A model generated the notes under the pieces. That model was not told the origin of the DNA, made no database searches, and saw only the letters and a program-made list of their open reading frames with translations. A stretch of DNA of 64,000 bases from Gemmatimonadota bacterium (lineage in GTDB: Bacteria; Latescibacterota; UBA2968): assembly GCA_009838845.1 (NCBI GenBank), contig VXRD01000117.1:1-64000 (forward strand), written 5' to 3'. Positions 33,976 through 42,409 of the stretch are shown here, one piece after another. Made by a program: the position numbers and the translations under genes. Every line of letters starts with the position of its first letter. The stretch's first letter is position 1.

Positions 33976-35853
33976 TCACTTAAAAGGCGGGAGAGCATAG
34001 GAGGGCTGGAAGGCAAAGCGCTTCAGTCCCAGGTGCAGGCGTGCCTGAGCACCTGCACCCAGATGTACCTGGAGATATTTGCCGTTCACTTCGACGGACT
34101 GGTCCGCGTCTTCACGGGTTTCGAGGCGGGCCTGGGTAAAGCAGTGCTCGCCAAAGGAACCGGCCTGGAGCAGTACGGCTCGGCTCTCCACCGGATCGGT
34201 ATTTACCAGCGATACACTGACCTGGTCGGCGCTGACCCGGTCAACCAGAGCCGCGATGTGTTCGGGCAGTCCCGGGCGGTGGCGTTGCGGGTCAAAATAG
34301 CGCAGGTGGGCCTGTAGCATGCCGCCGTTGTATATGGCCGCAGGCGTGCCCATGGCCATTTGGATGAGGGCTTCGGGTAGCACTGGATTGAGTTTCTGGA
34401 AGTGGTAGCATTCGCGCGTTTCCGGGTCGCTGTCATCGCTTTCCAAACGCTCCAGGCTGCGGCAGATGCTGGAATAGGTCGAGTCGAAGACCTGGTCGAG
34501 GTAGGCGGGATTTTTGCCTTCGGTAAAGGCGAACCAGGCTTTTGGGGGGCAGATACCGGCCTTGGCAGCGCCCCAGTCGGGTGGCAGGCCCACAAAGCCT
34601 TCGCGCCCCGGGAAGATCTCATCGAGACGGGCCAGGTCCTCGGCGCTCTGGCTCAGGTAGTACAGGTGGATGTACAAATGGGGATCGGGGGGGCGGAAGT
34701 CGAACCAGCCGCGGTCACCGCGCCGTGCCGGTACCCGGAATTGGCCGTTCTCTTCGCGCCGGTTTTCCCAGAGCATATCGAGTTGTGAGCGGGCCAGGTC
34801 CAGATGCGACATGTCGCCGGTCATGAGCAGGGCGCAACTGCCAGCCACGAGGGACGGCTCGACAATATTGCGCGCGCCATGCGGCCAGCGCCAGCCGTAG
34901 TACCCGCCCCACCACTTGCCGTCCATCAACTCGCCGATGATGCCGTTGGGACCGATATTGTCGGGCATGATGCCATCATTGGCGGCGCAGCGAGCTTCCC
35001 AGGCTTGCAAATAATCCAGTACCCACTGCCGGTACTTGTCTTCGCCTGTGTAGAGGTACGCGTTGGTAATCAGGCTGGTGGCACTCAGGTTGAGGGGCAC
35101 GTCGCCGCGGGTCATGCGTTGATTGATCTGGTCGAGTACCCGGGCGAAGACCCGGTCGTCGGTCCAATCGACTTTGAAGAGCGGGTCAGAACGGTCAGCA
35201 CCTTCTATGTCTTCATACGGAGCGAGGTACCCGGAGAGAATGGGGCGGTGGTATTCCCAATCGGTCCGGGTGGTTACAAAGCGAGGTCCTTTGCTGCCGT
35301 TGAGGGGCGAGCGGATCATGCAGTGCTGGGTATCCCAGTTGGGTGCCAGCGGATCCTCGCCAGTGTACATGGCGGCATAGCGCAGGGCGCGGGTGCGGTC
35401 AATGTGGTTTTTGGGGTCGGCCATGGCCAGATAGTAGATGTAGGTATAGCTCTCGGAGTGGTGGAACCAGTCGAAGCCTGTGACGAATTCCCGATCCACT
35501 GTGCCGTAGTTGGCGTATTGATAGGTGATGGCGTCCCACTCTTTGCGGGCGATCCTGTGGATGTGATCGCCACCGCCCAGCAGATAGAAGAGGGGGAATG
35601 AGAGGAAGGCCTCATAGCCGTTGTCTGTGCCGTCCATGCTCGTCCAAACCGTGCGCTGGATCAGGGTGCCGTCCGGGCGGGTGCTGTGTTCGACAAAAGG
35701 GTGGGCAGCGCGGTCCATTATCGCTATTAGTTGGCGCTGGCGCACAGCCCAGTCGGGTGGTTGTTGGCGCGTTTTTGCAGTGAGTATTGCACAGGTCATT
35801 TTACTGTCTTTCGGGGTAAAGTTTGATGCTTTCTGCTCGCGTGTCGTTGGCAT
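33976..35853 (-). CDS. Large protein of unrecognised family, probable alpha/alpha-barrel
   Basis: The 625-residue protein has no motif I can assign confidently. It is rich in Trp, Tyr and His, with repeated helical stretches (LNLSATSLITNAYLYTGEDK, EPSLVAGSCALLMTGD). This suggests an (alpha/alpha)6-barrel as in heparinase-type lyases or unsaturated-glucuronyl hydrolases. The C-terminus (QVSVSLVNTDPVESRAVLLQ) is beta-rich. No signal peptide. Starts at 35853 or 35799 (MTCAILTAK) are both without a strong ribosome site. It is upstream of the transglutaminase-like gene and divergent from the dehydratase at 35956. Confidence 0.75.
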   Translation of the reverse strand: MPTTREQKASNFTPKDSKMTCAILTAKTRQQPPDWAVRQRQLIAIMDRAAHPFVEHSTRPDGTLIQRTVWTSMDGTDNGYEAFLSFPLFYLLGGGDHIHRIARKEWDAITYQYANYGTVDREFVTGFDWFHHSESYTYIYYLAMADPKNHIDRTRALRYAAMYTGEDPLAPNWDTQHCMIRSPLNGSKGPRFVTTRTDWEYHRPILSGYLAPYEDIEGADRSDPLFKVDWTDDRVFARVLDQINQRMTRGDVPLNLSATSLITNAYLYTGEDKYRQWVLDYLQAWEARCAANDGIMPDNIGPNGIIGELMDGKWWGGYYGWRWPHGARNIVEPSLVAGSCALLMTGDMSHLDLARSQLDMLWENRREENGQFRVPARRGDRGWFDFRPPDPHLYIHLYYLSQSAEDLARLDEIFPGREGFVGLPPDWGAAKAGICPPKAWFAFTEGKNPAYLDQVFDSTYSSICRSLERLESDDSDPETRECYHFQKLNPVLPEALIQMAMGTPAAIYNGGMLQAHLRYFDPQRHRPGLPEHIAALVDRVSADQVSVSLVNTDPVESRAVLLQAGSFGEHCFTQARLETREDADQSVEVNGKYLQVHLGAGAQARLHLGLKRFAFQPSYALPPFK

Positions 35854-35955
35854 GGTAAAATAAAGATACCATATTTTTTATCAAACGCTAAATTACACTC
35901 TGTTTGGTCAAGCTGTTCGACCAGTATGTGCGTTACACTTCTACGGGAGGTATGT

Positions 35956-37056
35956 ATGAGCAATGATCACGAAGACAGAGCATCGCGTATTCGCGTTACG
36001 GGGTTGACTGCGATACCGATTGGCGTGAAGGGATATGTCAAGATCGAGACGAATGTCGGGATTACGGGTTGGGGTGAGATCAATAATATGGAGACAAGGG
36101 TGACCTGCGCGCTTGCAGAGTCGCTTTCCGAGTTGATTATTGGAGAGAATCCCACGCGTACGGAACATCTCTGGCAGCGGATGTTCCGCGCACATCGCAA
36201 TATCCGCAACGGCGGTTTGATGGTTCACACGATTTCCGCAATTGATATGGCGCTGTGGGATATCTGTGGCAAGCTGCACGGGGTTCCGGTGTATCGCCTG
36301 TTGGGTGGTCCGTGTCGGGATAAGATATGGATGTATCCAAGTCCAAAGGCGATTAAGACCGGGCCGGGTGGTGCCCAGTATTTTGCGGGTACGCCTGCCG
36401 AGATTGAGGCAATTGTTCAGAAGATTAAAGATGCGAGGGAGAAGGTGGGACACGACGGTGCCGTGATGTTCGATGCACATAGCTGTTTGCCACCACCTCT
36501 GGTCAGGCAGTTTGCGGGCTATTTGAAGTCCGATGATTTGCTGTTTTTGGAAGAGGCGTGGGTGCCGGGAAATATAGAGAATATGAAGAAGGTTCGCGAG
36601 ATGGTGCCGGTGCCCCTTGCGACGGGTGAGCGGGATCGAACGATCTGGGAGGTGCGGGAGATTTTGGAGGCGCAGGTGATTGATGTGCTTCAGCCGGATT
36701 GCGGTCACGGTGGGGGGATTACCCAGATGAAGAAGGTGGCTGCGCTCGCCGAAGCGCATTTTGTTCCCATTGCACCGCATTGCACGATGTCTCACCTGGG
36801 TTTGACGGCGAGCCTGCATGTGGCGGCGTCGGTGCCGATGTTTTTGATTCACGAGGGGTACGCGGGTGTGCTTCCCGAAGATGTGGCGATTAAGACCTGG
36901 GAAATGGATGACGAAGGTTATGTTTCTTTGCCCGAGGGACCCGGGCTGGGCGTTGAGGTCAATGAAGCGCGCGCAATTGAAGTGGGTAAGAGTCCAGCGC
37001 GTCCATTCGAGTGGCCGAATGCGAGGCTCCGGGATGGGGCGGTGTCAGATTATTGA
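35956..37056 (+). CDS. Enolase-superfamily acid-sugar dehydratase (mandelate racemase/muconate lactonizing group)
   Basis: The 366-residue protein has a two-domain enolase-superfamily layout. Metal ligands and bases can be read as VMFDAHS (Asp and the DxH of the galactonate-dehydratase-like group), FLEEAW (Glu), ATGERD (Glu) and the late catalytic-type His in IAPHCTMSH. This indicates dehydration of an aldonic or uronic acid. GGGAGG 5 nt before ATG 35956 decides the start; an upstream ATG gives an unconserved extension. It leads a cluster with M19-like, VOC and isomerase genes at 15-48 bp gaps. The exact sugar acid is unknown. Confidence 0.9.
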   Translation: MSNDHEDRASRIRVTGLTAIPIGVKGYVKIETNVGITGWGEINNMETRVTCALAESLSELIIGENPTRTEHLWQRMFRAHRNIRNGGLMVHTISAIDMALWDICGKLHGVPVYRLLGGPCRDKIWMYPSPKAIKTGPGGAQYFAGTPAEIEAIVQKIKDAREKVGHDGAVMFDAHSCLPPPLVRQFAGYLKSDDLLFLEEAWVPGNIENMKKVREMVPVPLATGERDRTIWEVREILEAQVIDVLQPDCGHGGGITQMKKVAALAEAHFVPIAPHCTMSHLGLTASLHVAASVPMFLIHEGYAGVLPEDVAIKTWEMDDEGYVSLPEGPGLGVEVNEARAIEVGKSPARPFEWPNARLRDGAVSDY

Positions 37057-37071
37057 TAGAGGAGCAGGCTG

Positions 37072-38079
37072 ATGAATACGGATGCGAGGAAGATCTACGA
37101 CGAGGCGATTGTGATAGATGGCCTGAGCATTAGCAACTGGGAGAGCGATGCGGTGTTCAGGCGTTTGCGAGCTGGCAATATCACCGCTATCAATGCCACG
37201 GTGGCTACGTGGGAAAATTTTTTGCAGACGATGGCGCATCTATCGGTGTGGATGCGGCGCTTTCGCGAGCGCGATGACATTTTGCAGGTGAAAGAGACGG
37301 CTGATATTTATGCCGCCAAAGAGCAGGGGAAGACTGGGATTATTCTCAGTTTTCAGAATGCCTCGCCCATAGAAAACGAACTGGATCGCCTGGGGCTGTT
37401 TCTCGCTCTCGGCGTGCGGGTGATTCAACTGACCTATCACGAGACCAATTTGCTGGGTAGCGGTTGCTGGGAGCGAACCGATGGCGGTCTGAGTAATTTT
37501 GGCGTGGATGCGGTGCGCGAAATGAACCGGCTCGGTATTGTTATTGACCTGTCGCATGTCGGTCCGAAAACGACGATGGACGCTATTGAGATGTCCGAGC
37601 AGCCAGTCGCCATTACCCATGCCAATGCGCGCAGTTTTTGCAATCATCCGCGGAATAAGGAAGAGGATGCGCTCAAGCTTCTGGCCGAAAAGGGGGGCGT
37701 TGTGGGTGCCACATCTTATGCCCATTTTCTTCCCAAAGGATTCGATTCGACTGTCGAGGATTTCGTCGATGCTATCGACGATATGGTGGAGCGGGTCGGT
37801 GTTGATCATGTGGCTATTGGGACGGATTCCACACACGATCAGCCGCTCGAGTTCTGGCATTATATCGGTTCGCAGCAGGGTACGAAGTTTCCCTCGACTT
37901 TTGCCGATGGCTCGGTGCCATATACCGAACTGAGCTTTCAACCAAAGGGGATTGATAGCCCGGCAGAGTTTCCCAATCTGGCTGAGGCACTCGTCAATCG
38001 CGGGTACAGTGCCGAGGATATCACCAAACTTTTGGGTGGAAATTGGATGAATCTGTTCGAGCGGGTGTGGAATGTTTGA
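37072..38079 (+). CDS. Membrane-dipeptidase-like (M19) protein with altered metal ligands
   Basis: The 335-residue product matches peptidase M19 across its length: IDLSHVG (His162), ITHANAR (His183), VDHVAIGTD and the C-terminal LLGGNWMNLFERVW. However, the first metal motif DGHxD is replaced by DGLSI (Leu18, Ile20), and the usual bridging Glu position reads SFQNAS (Gln95). A standard binuclear zinc site therefore cannot form. It may be a mononuclear hydrolase of another substrate or a non-catalytic homolog. It lies 15 bp after the dehydratase gene in the same operon. Confidence 0.88.
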   Translation: MNTDARKIYDEAIVIDGLSISNWESDAVFRRLRAGNITAINATVATWENFLQTMAHLSVWMRRFRERDDILQVKETADIYAAKEQGKTGIILSFQNASPIENELDRLGLFLALGVRVIQLTYHETNLLGSGCWERTDGGLSNFGVDAVREMNRLGIVIDLSHVGPKTTMDAIEMSEQPVAITHANARSFCNHPRNKEEDALKLLAEKGGVVGATSYAHFLPKGFDSTVEDFVDAIDDMVERVGVDHVAIGTDSTHDQPLEFWHYIGSQQGTKFPSTFADGSVPYTELSFQPKGIDSPAEFPNLAEALVNRGYSAEDITKLLGGNWMNLFERVWNV

Positions 38080-38127
38080 AGTAGCATAAGATCGAGGGTT
38101 TTTCGATTCTAATAACAGGAGAAGGAC

Positions 38128-38505
38128 ATGATCGACAATATCCACAAAATTGCCCTGGTCAGCGACGATATCGAAGGCGCCGTGCGATTTTATACCCGGA
38201 CTCTGGGCCTGGTGGAAATTGAGCGCTTTCACAACGAGGATGACGAGGATTTCGTCTTTTTGCAGGCCGGAGATATCATTCTGGAACTGATGCCCCAAAA
38301 GACCATGGACGCAGAAGTGGGCTTTCACCACATATCCTTTAAGGTCGATAGCGTTGACGACAGCGCCCGGGAACTCGAGGACAAGGGCGTGGATATTGCC
38401 GTGGAGCCTTTCGACGCCGAAGGAGCCGACATCCGGCTGAGTTTTTTCAAGGGGCCGAATGATGTGCTCCTGCAATTGTTTCGGCGCGAATCCGATCACA
38501 TCTGA
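38128..38505 (+). CDS. VOC-family (glyoxalase-like) protein
   Basis: The 125-residue protein has the paired beta-alpha-beta-beta-beta units of the vicinal oxygen chelate fold: IHKIALVSDDIEGAVRFYT at the N-terminus, HHISFKVDSVDDSARELE in the middle and a Glu-containing ILELMPQ strand. It resembles methylmalonyl-CoA epimerase and glyoxalase I-like proteins. A GGAGAAGG site precedes ATG 38128. It sits between the M19-like and isomerase genes, so it probably handles an intermediate of the same pathway as isomerase, lyase or dioxygenase. Confidence 0.88.
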   Translation: MIDNIHKIALVSDDIEGAVRFYTRTLGLVEIERFHNEDDEDFVFLQAGDIILELMPQKTMDAEVGFHHISFKVDSVDDSARELEDKGVDIAVEPFDAEGADIRLSFFKGPNDVLLQLFRRESDHI

Positions 38506-38520
38506 ATTGAGAGGTTTGCT

Positions 38521-39330
38521 ATGAAAGTGGGTGTGTATTCTTCGATGTTCGGGAATGATGATCCGCCGCGCCTGGAGAGTGTGGAAAGCTATATCCAACT
38601 GGCGTACCAATTGAAGCTGGATGTGATCGATTTCCACAGCGGGCGCGGATTCCAATCGAAGCAACCGGCGTACTTGCTCGAGGTGAAGATGCAATGTCTC
38701 CGGTACGGGCTGTCAATCGGGTACCTGGCTTCGGGTGGGCATTTTGTGGGGTCTGATGCGGATCTGGCTGAGAAACTGGTCCAGGCGAGAGCAGATGTGG
38801 ATACGGCGGCGTTTATAGGTGCGCCCATGATCCGGCTGTTTTGTGGGCCTCCGCTGGAAGATGCCGAAGCGCAGAGGCGGGAAATCCGGTGTTTTCAGGA
38901 TGCGGCCGATTATGCCGCAGAGAAGGGGATTGCTGTAGGGCTGCAGAACCATCCTTCTACAGGGGAAGATGTGCTGCGGATTCTGGAACAGACAGATCGG
39001 GACAATTTTACGCTTATTATGGATACTGGACAGTGGGTCGGATCGCCCGCGCGGAACCATGGAGTGCCGGATCCAGAGGTGGATATCTATGCGTTTATGG
39101 AACAGACGGCGCCATATACGTCCCACGTTCGGGCCAAGTTTTACAAGATCGATACGGGGGAGGAGGCGTGGCTGGATTATCCGCGGATTATTCAGATTCT
39201 GAAGAATGTGGACTTCAACGGCACGGTTTCGGTGGTCTTTGAAGGCAAGGATTTGAATGCGTGCGACGATACAGAGGTGATCCGACTGGCGGTTGCCCAC
39301 CTGCGGGCGGTGATTGCAGGTGGGGATTGA
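38521..39330 (+). CDS. Sugar phosphate isomerase/epimerase-like TIM-barrel protein
   Basis: The 269-residue protein belongs to the xylose-isomerase-like TIM-barrel family (AP_endonuc_2). Candidate metal ligands are in GVGLQNHPS (Asn/His instead of the usual Glu), LIMDTGQWVG (Asp), HVRAKFYKID (His, Lys) and VVFEGKD (Glu). Such enzymes isomerise ketoses or inosose and often work with enolase-superfamily dehydratases. It ends 8 bp from the convergent dehydratase gene at 39338. Its substrate is unknown. Confidence 0.87.
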   Translation: MKVGVYSSMFGNDDPPRLESVESYIQLAYQLKLDVIDFHSGRGFQSKQPAYLLEVKMQCLRYGLSIGYLASGGHFVGSDADLAEKLVQARADVDTAAFIGAPMIRLFCGPPLEDAEAQRREIRCFQDAADYAAEKGIAVGLQNHPSTGEDVLRILEQTDRDNFTLIMDTGQWVGSPARNHGVPDPEVDIYAFMEQTAPYTSHVRAKFYKIDTGEEAWLDYPRIIQILKNVDFNGTVSVVFEGKDLNACDDTEVIRLAVAHLRAVIAGGD

Positions 39331-39337
39331 ATATTCT

Positions 39338-40420
39338 TTAATACTTTTCTCCATATCTTTCGATCAGGTCTTCATTCCATTCAATGCCGAGGCCGGGCGC
39401 GTCGTTCATAATGACATGTCCGTCTTTAAATTCTAAATCGCCTACCATATCTGTGCTGAAGTTTCGCAGGTAATTTTCCACTACCAGTCCATTATCTACT
39501 GCGGCGACTAAGACGCAACCCAGGGCTCCCTGCCCATGCGGGGCCATTTGCAGGTGATGGGCGCTGGCCATGGCCGCAATTTTCATCCATTCACTGATTC
39601 CGCCACAGTTGTTTGGATCGGCCTGGACGATGCGTACACCGCCGCGTTCGATCAGGTCGCGAAATCCCCAGCGCGTGGCTTCGTTTTCTCCACTGGCAAC
39701 CGGATAGTCCAGTGCCTCGGCGACGAGTGCCGAGCCTTCGAGATCATCCGGGCGCACGGGTTCTTCATACCAGTAGGGGTCGTAGGCTTCGATCATGCGT
39801 CCAAATCGAATTGCGGTATGCGCGTCCCAGGCATTGTTCGCGTCGATCATCAGGGCGATGTCGTCGCCTATGGCTTTGCGTACGGCATGCACTCGTTCTG
39901 CGTCTTCTTTCAATGTGATGCCGGGCCATCCCACTTTCATTTTTACTGCTTGAAACCCCTGGCTTACATAGGTTGTCATTTCTTCGCAGAGTTCTGGTAT
40001 TCCTTTGCCCTCTTCGTAATATCCACCTGCGGCATAGGCCCACAGTTTGTTTTGTACGCCGCCGAGCAATTTCCACACGGGTTGATTGAATGCTTTGCCT
40101 TTTAAGTCCCAGAGGGCGTTGTCGGCTGCGCTGATTGCGTTGATGTATTCGCCTTTGGCTATGGGTTTGCGCGTGCCGCCCATGAATAGTTTTTCCCACA
40201 AATACGCGATTCGCATGGGATCTTCGCCGATCAATTTTTCTTTTAGGGTGTTCAGTTTTGTCCGCACGGATCCCGAACACATGGTCATGCCTGTGAGGTC
40301 CTCATTTGTATAGATCTCCAATCTGGCGCGGGACTTGGAGCGCGTGGTGACAATCGAGTTCCAGAATGGTTTCTCCAGGTGTTGTTTTACAACTGTCATT
40401 TTGATATCTGTGATTTTCAT
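39338..40420 (-). CDS. Enolase-superfamily protein (mandelate racemase/muconate lactonizing group)
   Basis: The 360-residue enzyme has the barrel motif VKMKVGW (KxK catalytic lysine), metal ligands LMIDANNAW (Asp), YEEPV (Glu) and ASGENE (Glu), and the His of MAPHGQG. It belongs to the mandelate racemase subgroup, which abstracts the alpha proton of carboxylates. It is a distant paralog of the protein at 35956-37056 and reads toward that cluster from the other strand. A divergent ThDP enzyme starts 183 bp away. Substrate is probably an aldonic acid. Confidence 0.91.
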   Translation of the reverse strand: MKITDIKMTVVKQHLEKPFWNSIVTTRSKSRARLEIYTNEDLTGMTMCSGSVRTKLNTLKEKLIGEDPMRIAYLWEKLFMGGTRKPIAKGEYINAISAADNALWDLKGKAFNQPVWKLLGGVQNKLWAYAAGGYYEEGKGIPELCEEMTTYVSQGFQAVKMKVGWPGITLKEDAERVHAVRKAIGDDIALMIDANNAWDAHTAIRFGRMIEAYDPYWYEEPVRPDDLEGSALVAEALDYPVASGENEATRWGFRDLIERGGVRIVQADPNNCGGISEWMKIAAMASAHHLQMAPHGQGALGCVLVAAVDNGLVVENYLRNFSTDMVGDLEFKDGHVIMNDAPGLGIEWNEDLIERYGEKY

Positions 40421-40603
40421 TGTGGTCTCCTGTTAATAAAACTCTGAAGATATGGTGGTTTTGCCGCAGCAATATAAAGTGCATCCCGAGCGCGACAATG
40501 GAAATCTCACCTGTTCTGGTATTGCTTGTGCTGTTCTGGGTGCGAGGTTATCATACTTCACAATGGATTTTTTTGAGGACAAATTGCCAAGGAGGTCAGG
40601 GGT

Positions 40604-42343
40604 ATGAAAAAGAGATCTATTACAGCAACCCCATCCGAAATTATCGTCGAGCAACTCGCCGCGCTGGGCGTGCAGTATGTGTTCAATAATTCTGGGTCTC
40701 GGGAGGCTCTCTTTTTTGACGCGCTCCACATAAATCCCAATGTTCACGGTATTCTGGCACTTCACGAGGGTAGTGTGGCCGCGATGGCAGGGGGATATAC
40801 GCAGGGGAATCTCGATCCGGCTGTGATGGTCGTCCATCTGGGTGCCGGGTTGGCACAGTGCTTGGGACAGTTGATCAATGTCTGGAGTGGAAGCCTGCCC
40901 GTGGTGGTGCTCACGTTTGCGGGGGATACGGGGAGTTATGGAGACAGGGTGGGTCTGGATTTGACGCATAATGTGGGGCCGACTTCGATTGCAGAGCCTT
41001 TTACCAAGGCGAGCTGGACGGTGATTGAATCGGATGGCTTGCCGCAGGCGATTGAGCGCGCACTGCGGGTTGCCAAAACACCGCCGGTCGGTCCGGTTCA
41101 TCTCGCTGTTTACGATCGGTTGCTCGGAAATGATATGGTGAGTACAGAGATTATTGAGGGGGAGATTCAGTCTGTGCGGGCGGGTTATCCGGCAGATGAG
41201 GATGTCGAAGCCGTTATTCGCGCGTTGTCCGATGCCCAACGGCCGCTGTTTTATGTTGGGGACGGTATTTGGAAGAGCGGGGCAGAGGCGCGGGTTATGG
41301 CGTTGGCCGAGCAGTATGGCTGCCCGATTGCGGGTACATGGACGGAGATGCGCAGGACTCCGCAAAGCCACAGCCTGCACTGCGGGCGGATCGCAGAGGC
41401 TATTGCCGAGGTGTCACCCGATCTGATTGTCTGCATTGGCGTGCGTCACAATGGTCGCGGAAAACTCCAGGATTTCGATGCGTTGTCGGGGGCGCAACGC
41501 CTGATTGGGATTGGGCCAGATGTCGAGAATTTTACGAATCTTCCGGGATTGGATCTCGCGATTTTGGCAGATGAGTTCAGGACGCTTGAATGTATTGAGC
41601 GCGCTTCGCCTCAGGTGTCTTTTGCCGAGCGTCTCGCCCGCGCCGAGATGCACGCTGCTTCACTCCACGCAAAGCGAAAAGCAGCGGCAAAGCGCGTGGC
41701 ACAGGAGGCCGGGCAAGTGAGACCCTATGTGCTGGTGGATGCAATTGATAGGGGGCTGGAGAGGTTGGGTGGTGGTTTGATGATGGTCGAGCAATACGCT
41801 TTGCCAATAGATAGTCGAGGAGATGCGTATGGCGCGGGGCGCAATGCCTATGTCCGGGCGGCTGGGGGATCGGAGGGTTATGGGATTGGTGGTACGATTG
41901 GGTTGAAACTGGCGGTGCCGCACAAGCCCGTGGTTGGGCTGGTGGGCGATGGGTCGATGTATTATGCCGATTCCGGGCTTTGGACTGCTGCCCACCACCA
42001 GATTCCAGTGCTTTTTGTGATTCCAAATAATCGGTCTTATGGGATTGTGGCGACTAATTTTGAGCGGGCGGGCGGTGTGATGAAGGAGACGGGAGAATAT
42101 CCGGGCGTGGTTCTGGATGGGATTGATCCGGTGAAAATTGCAGAGGGGTTTGGTGTGGAGGGGATGCAGGTCGGTGAAGAGTCGGATCTGGATGGTGCTA
42201 TTGCGCGGGGATTGGATGTGGTGGAGGGCGAAGAGCGACCCTTTTTGCTGGATGTGAAATTGCCCCTTGGGCTGCCCGAGGGCGGACGGGCGGCAACGCC
42301 TTTTCATCTCACAGAGATTCGGAGTAAGGCCAGCGCAGCGTAA
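40604..42343 (+). CDS. Thiamine-diphosphate-dependent enzyme (acetolactate synthase/benzoylformate decarboxylase-like)
   Basis: The 579-residue protein has the three-domain layout of ThDP decarboxylases. The cofactor-activating Glu is in LALHEGSVAAM (Glu55), and the ThDP/Mg motif begins GDGSMYY near residue 447 and ends at VIPNNRSYG. No FAD-related segment can be assigned, so a keto-acid decarboxylase or carboligase is as likely as acetolactate synthase. AAGGAGG precedes ATG 40604. It is divergent from the enolase-superfamily gene, whose product keto acid could be its substrate. The specific reaction is unknown. Confidence 0.9.
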   Translation: MKKRSITATPSEIIVEQLAALGVQYVFNNSGSREALFFDALHINPNVHGILALHEGSVAAMAGGYTQGNLDPAVMVVHLGAGLAQCLGQLINVWSGSLPVVVLTFAGDTGSYGDRVGLDLTHNVGPTSIAEPFTKASWTVIESDGLPQAIERALRVAKTPPVGPVHLAVYDRLLGNDMVSTEIIEGEIQSVRAGYPADEDVEAVIRALSDAQRPLFYVGDGIWKSGAEARVMALAEQYGCPIAGTWTEMRRTPQSHSLHCGRIAEAIAEVSPDLIVCIGVRHNGRGKLQDFDALSGAQRLIGIGPDVENFTNLPGLDLAILADEFRTLECIERASPQVSFAERLARAEMHAASLHAKRKAAAKRVAQEAGQVRPYVLVDAIDRGLERLGGGLMMVEQYALPIDSRGDAYGAGRNAYVRAAGGSEGYGIGGTIGLKLAVPHKPVVGLVGDGSMYYADSGLWTAAHHQIPVLFVIPNNRSYGIVATNFERAGGVMKETGEYPGVVLDGIDPVKIAEGFGVEGMQVGEESDLDGAIARGLDVVEGEERPFLLDVKLPLGLPEGGRAATPFHLTEIRSKASAA

Positions 42344-42409
42344 TGGGTAATGGGGTAAATTTGAAAGTTTAAGTTGCATATTGTCACATCGTCGGTTATT
42401 TTAGGTGCT

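Noticed and set aside
35915-35933. Imperfect inverted repeat TGGTC-N9-GACCA before the dehydratase gene
   Set aside because: Five-base arms with a nine-base spacer are too weak to support an operator without further copies.
37240-38694. 484-codon minus-strand frame
   Set aside because: It is antisense to the M19-like, VOC and isomerase genes, all of which have conserved motifs on the plus strand.
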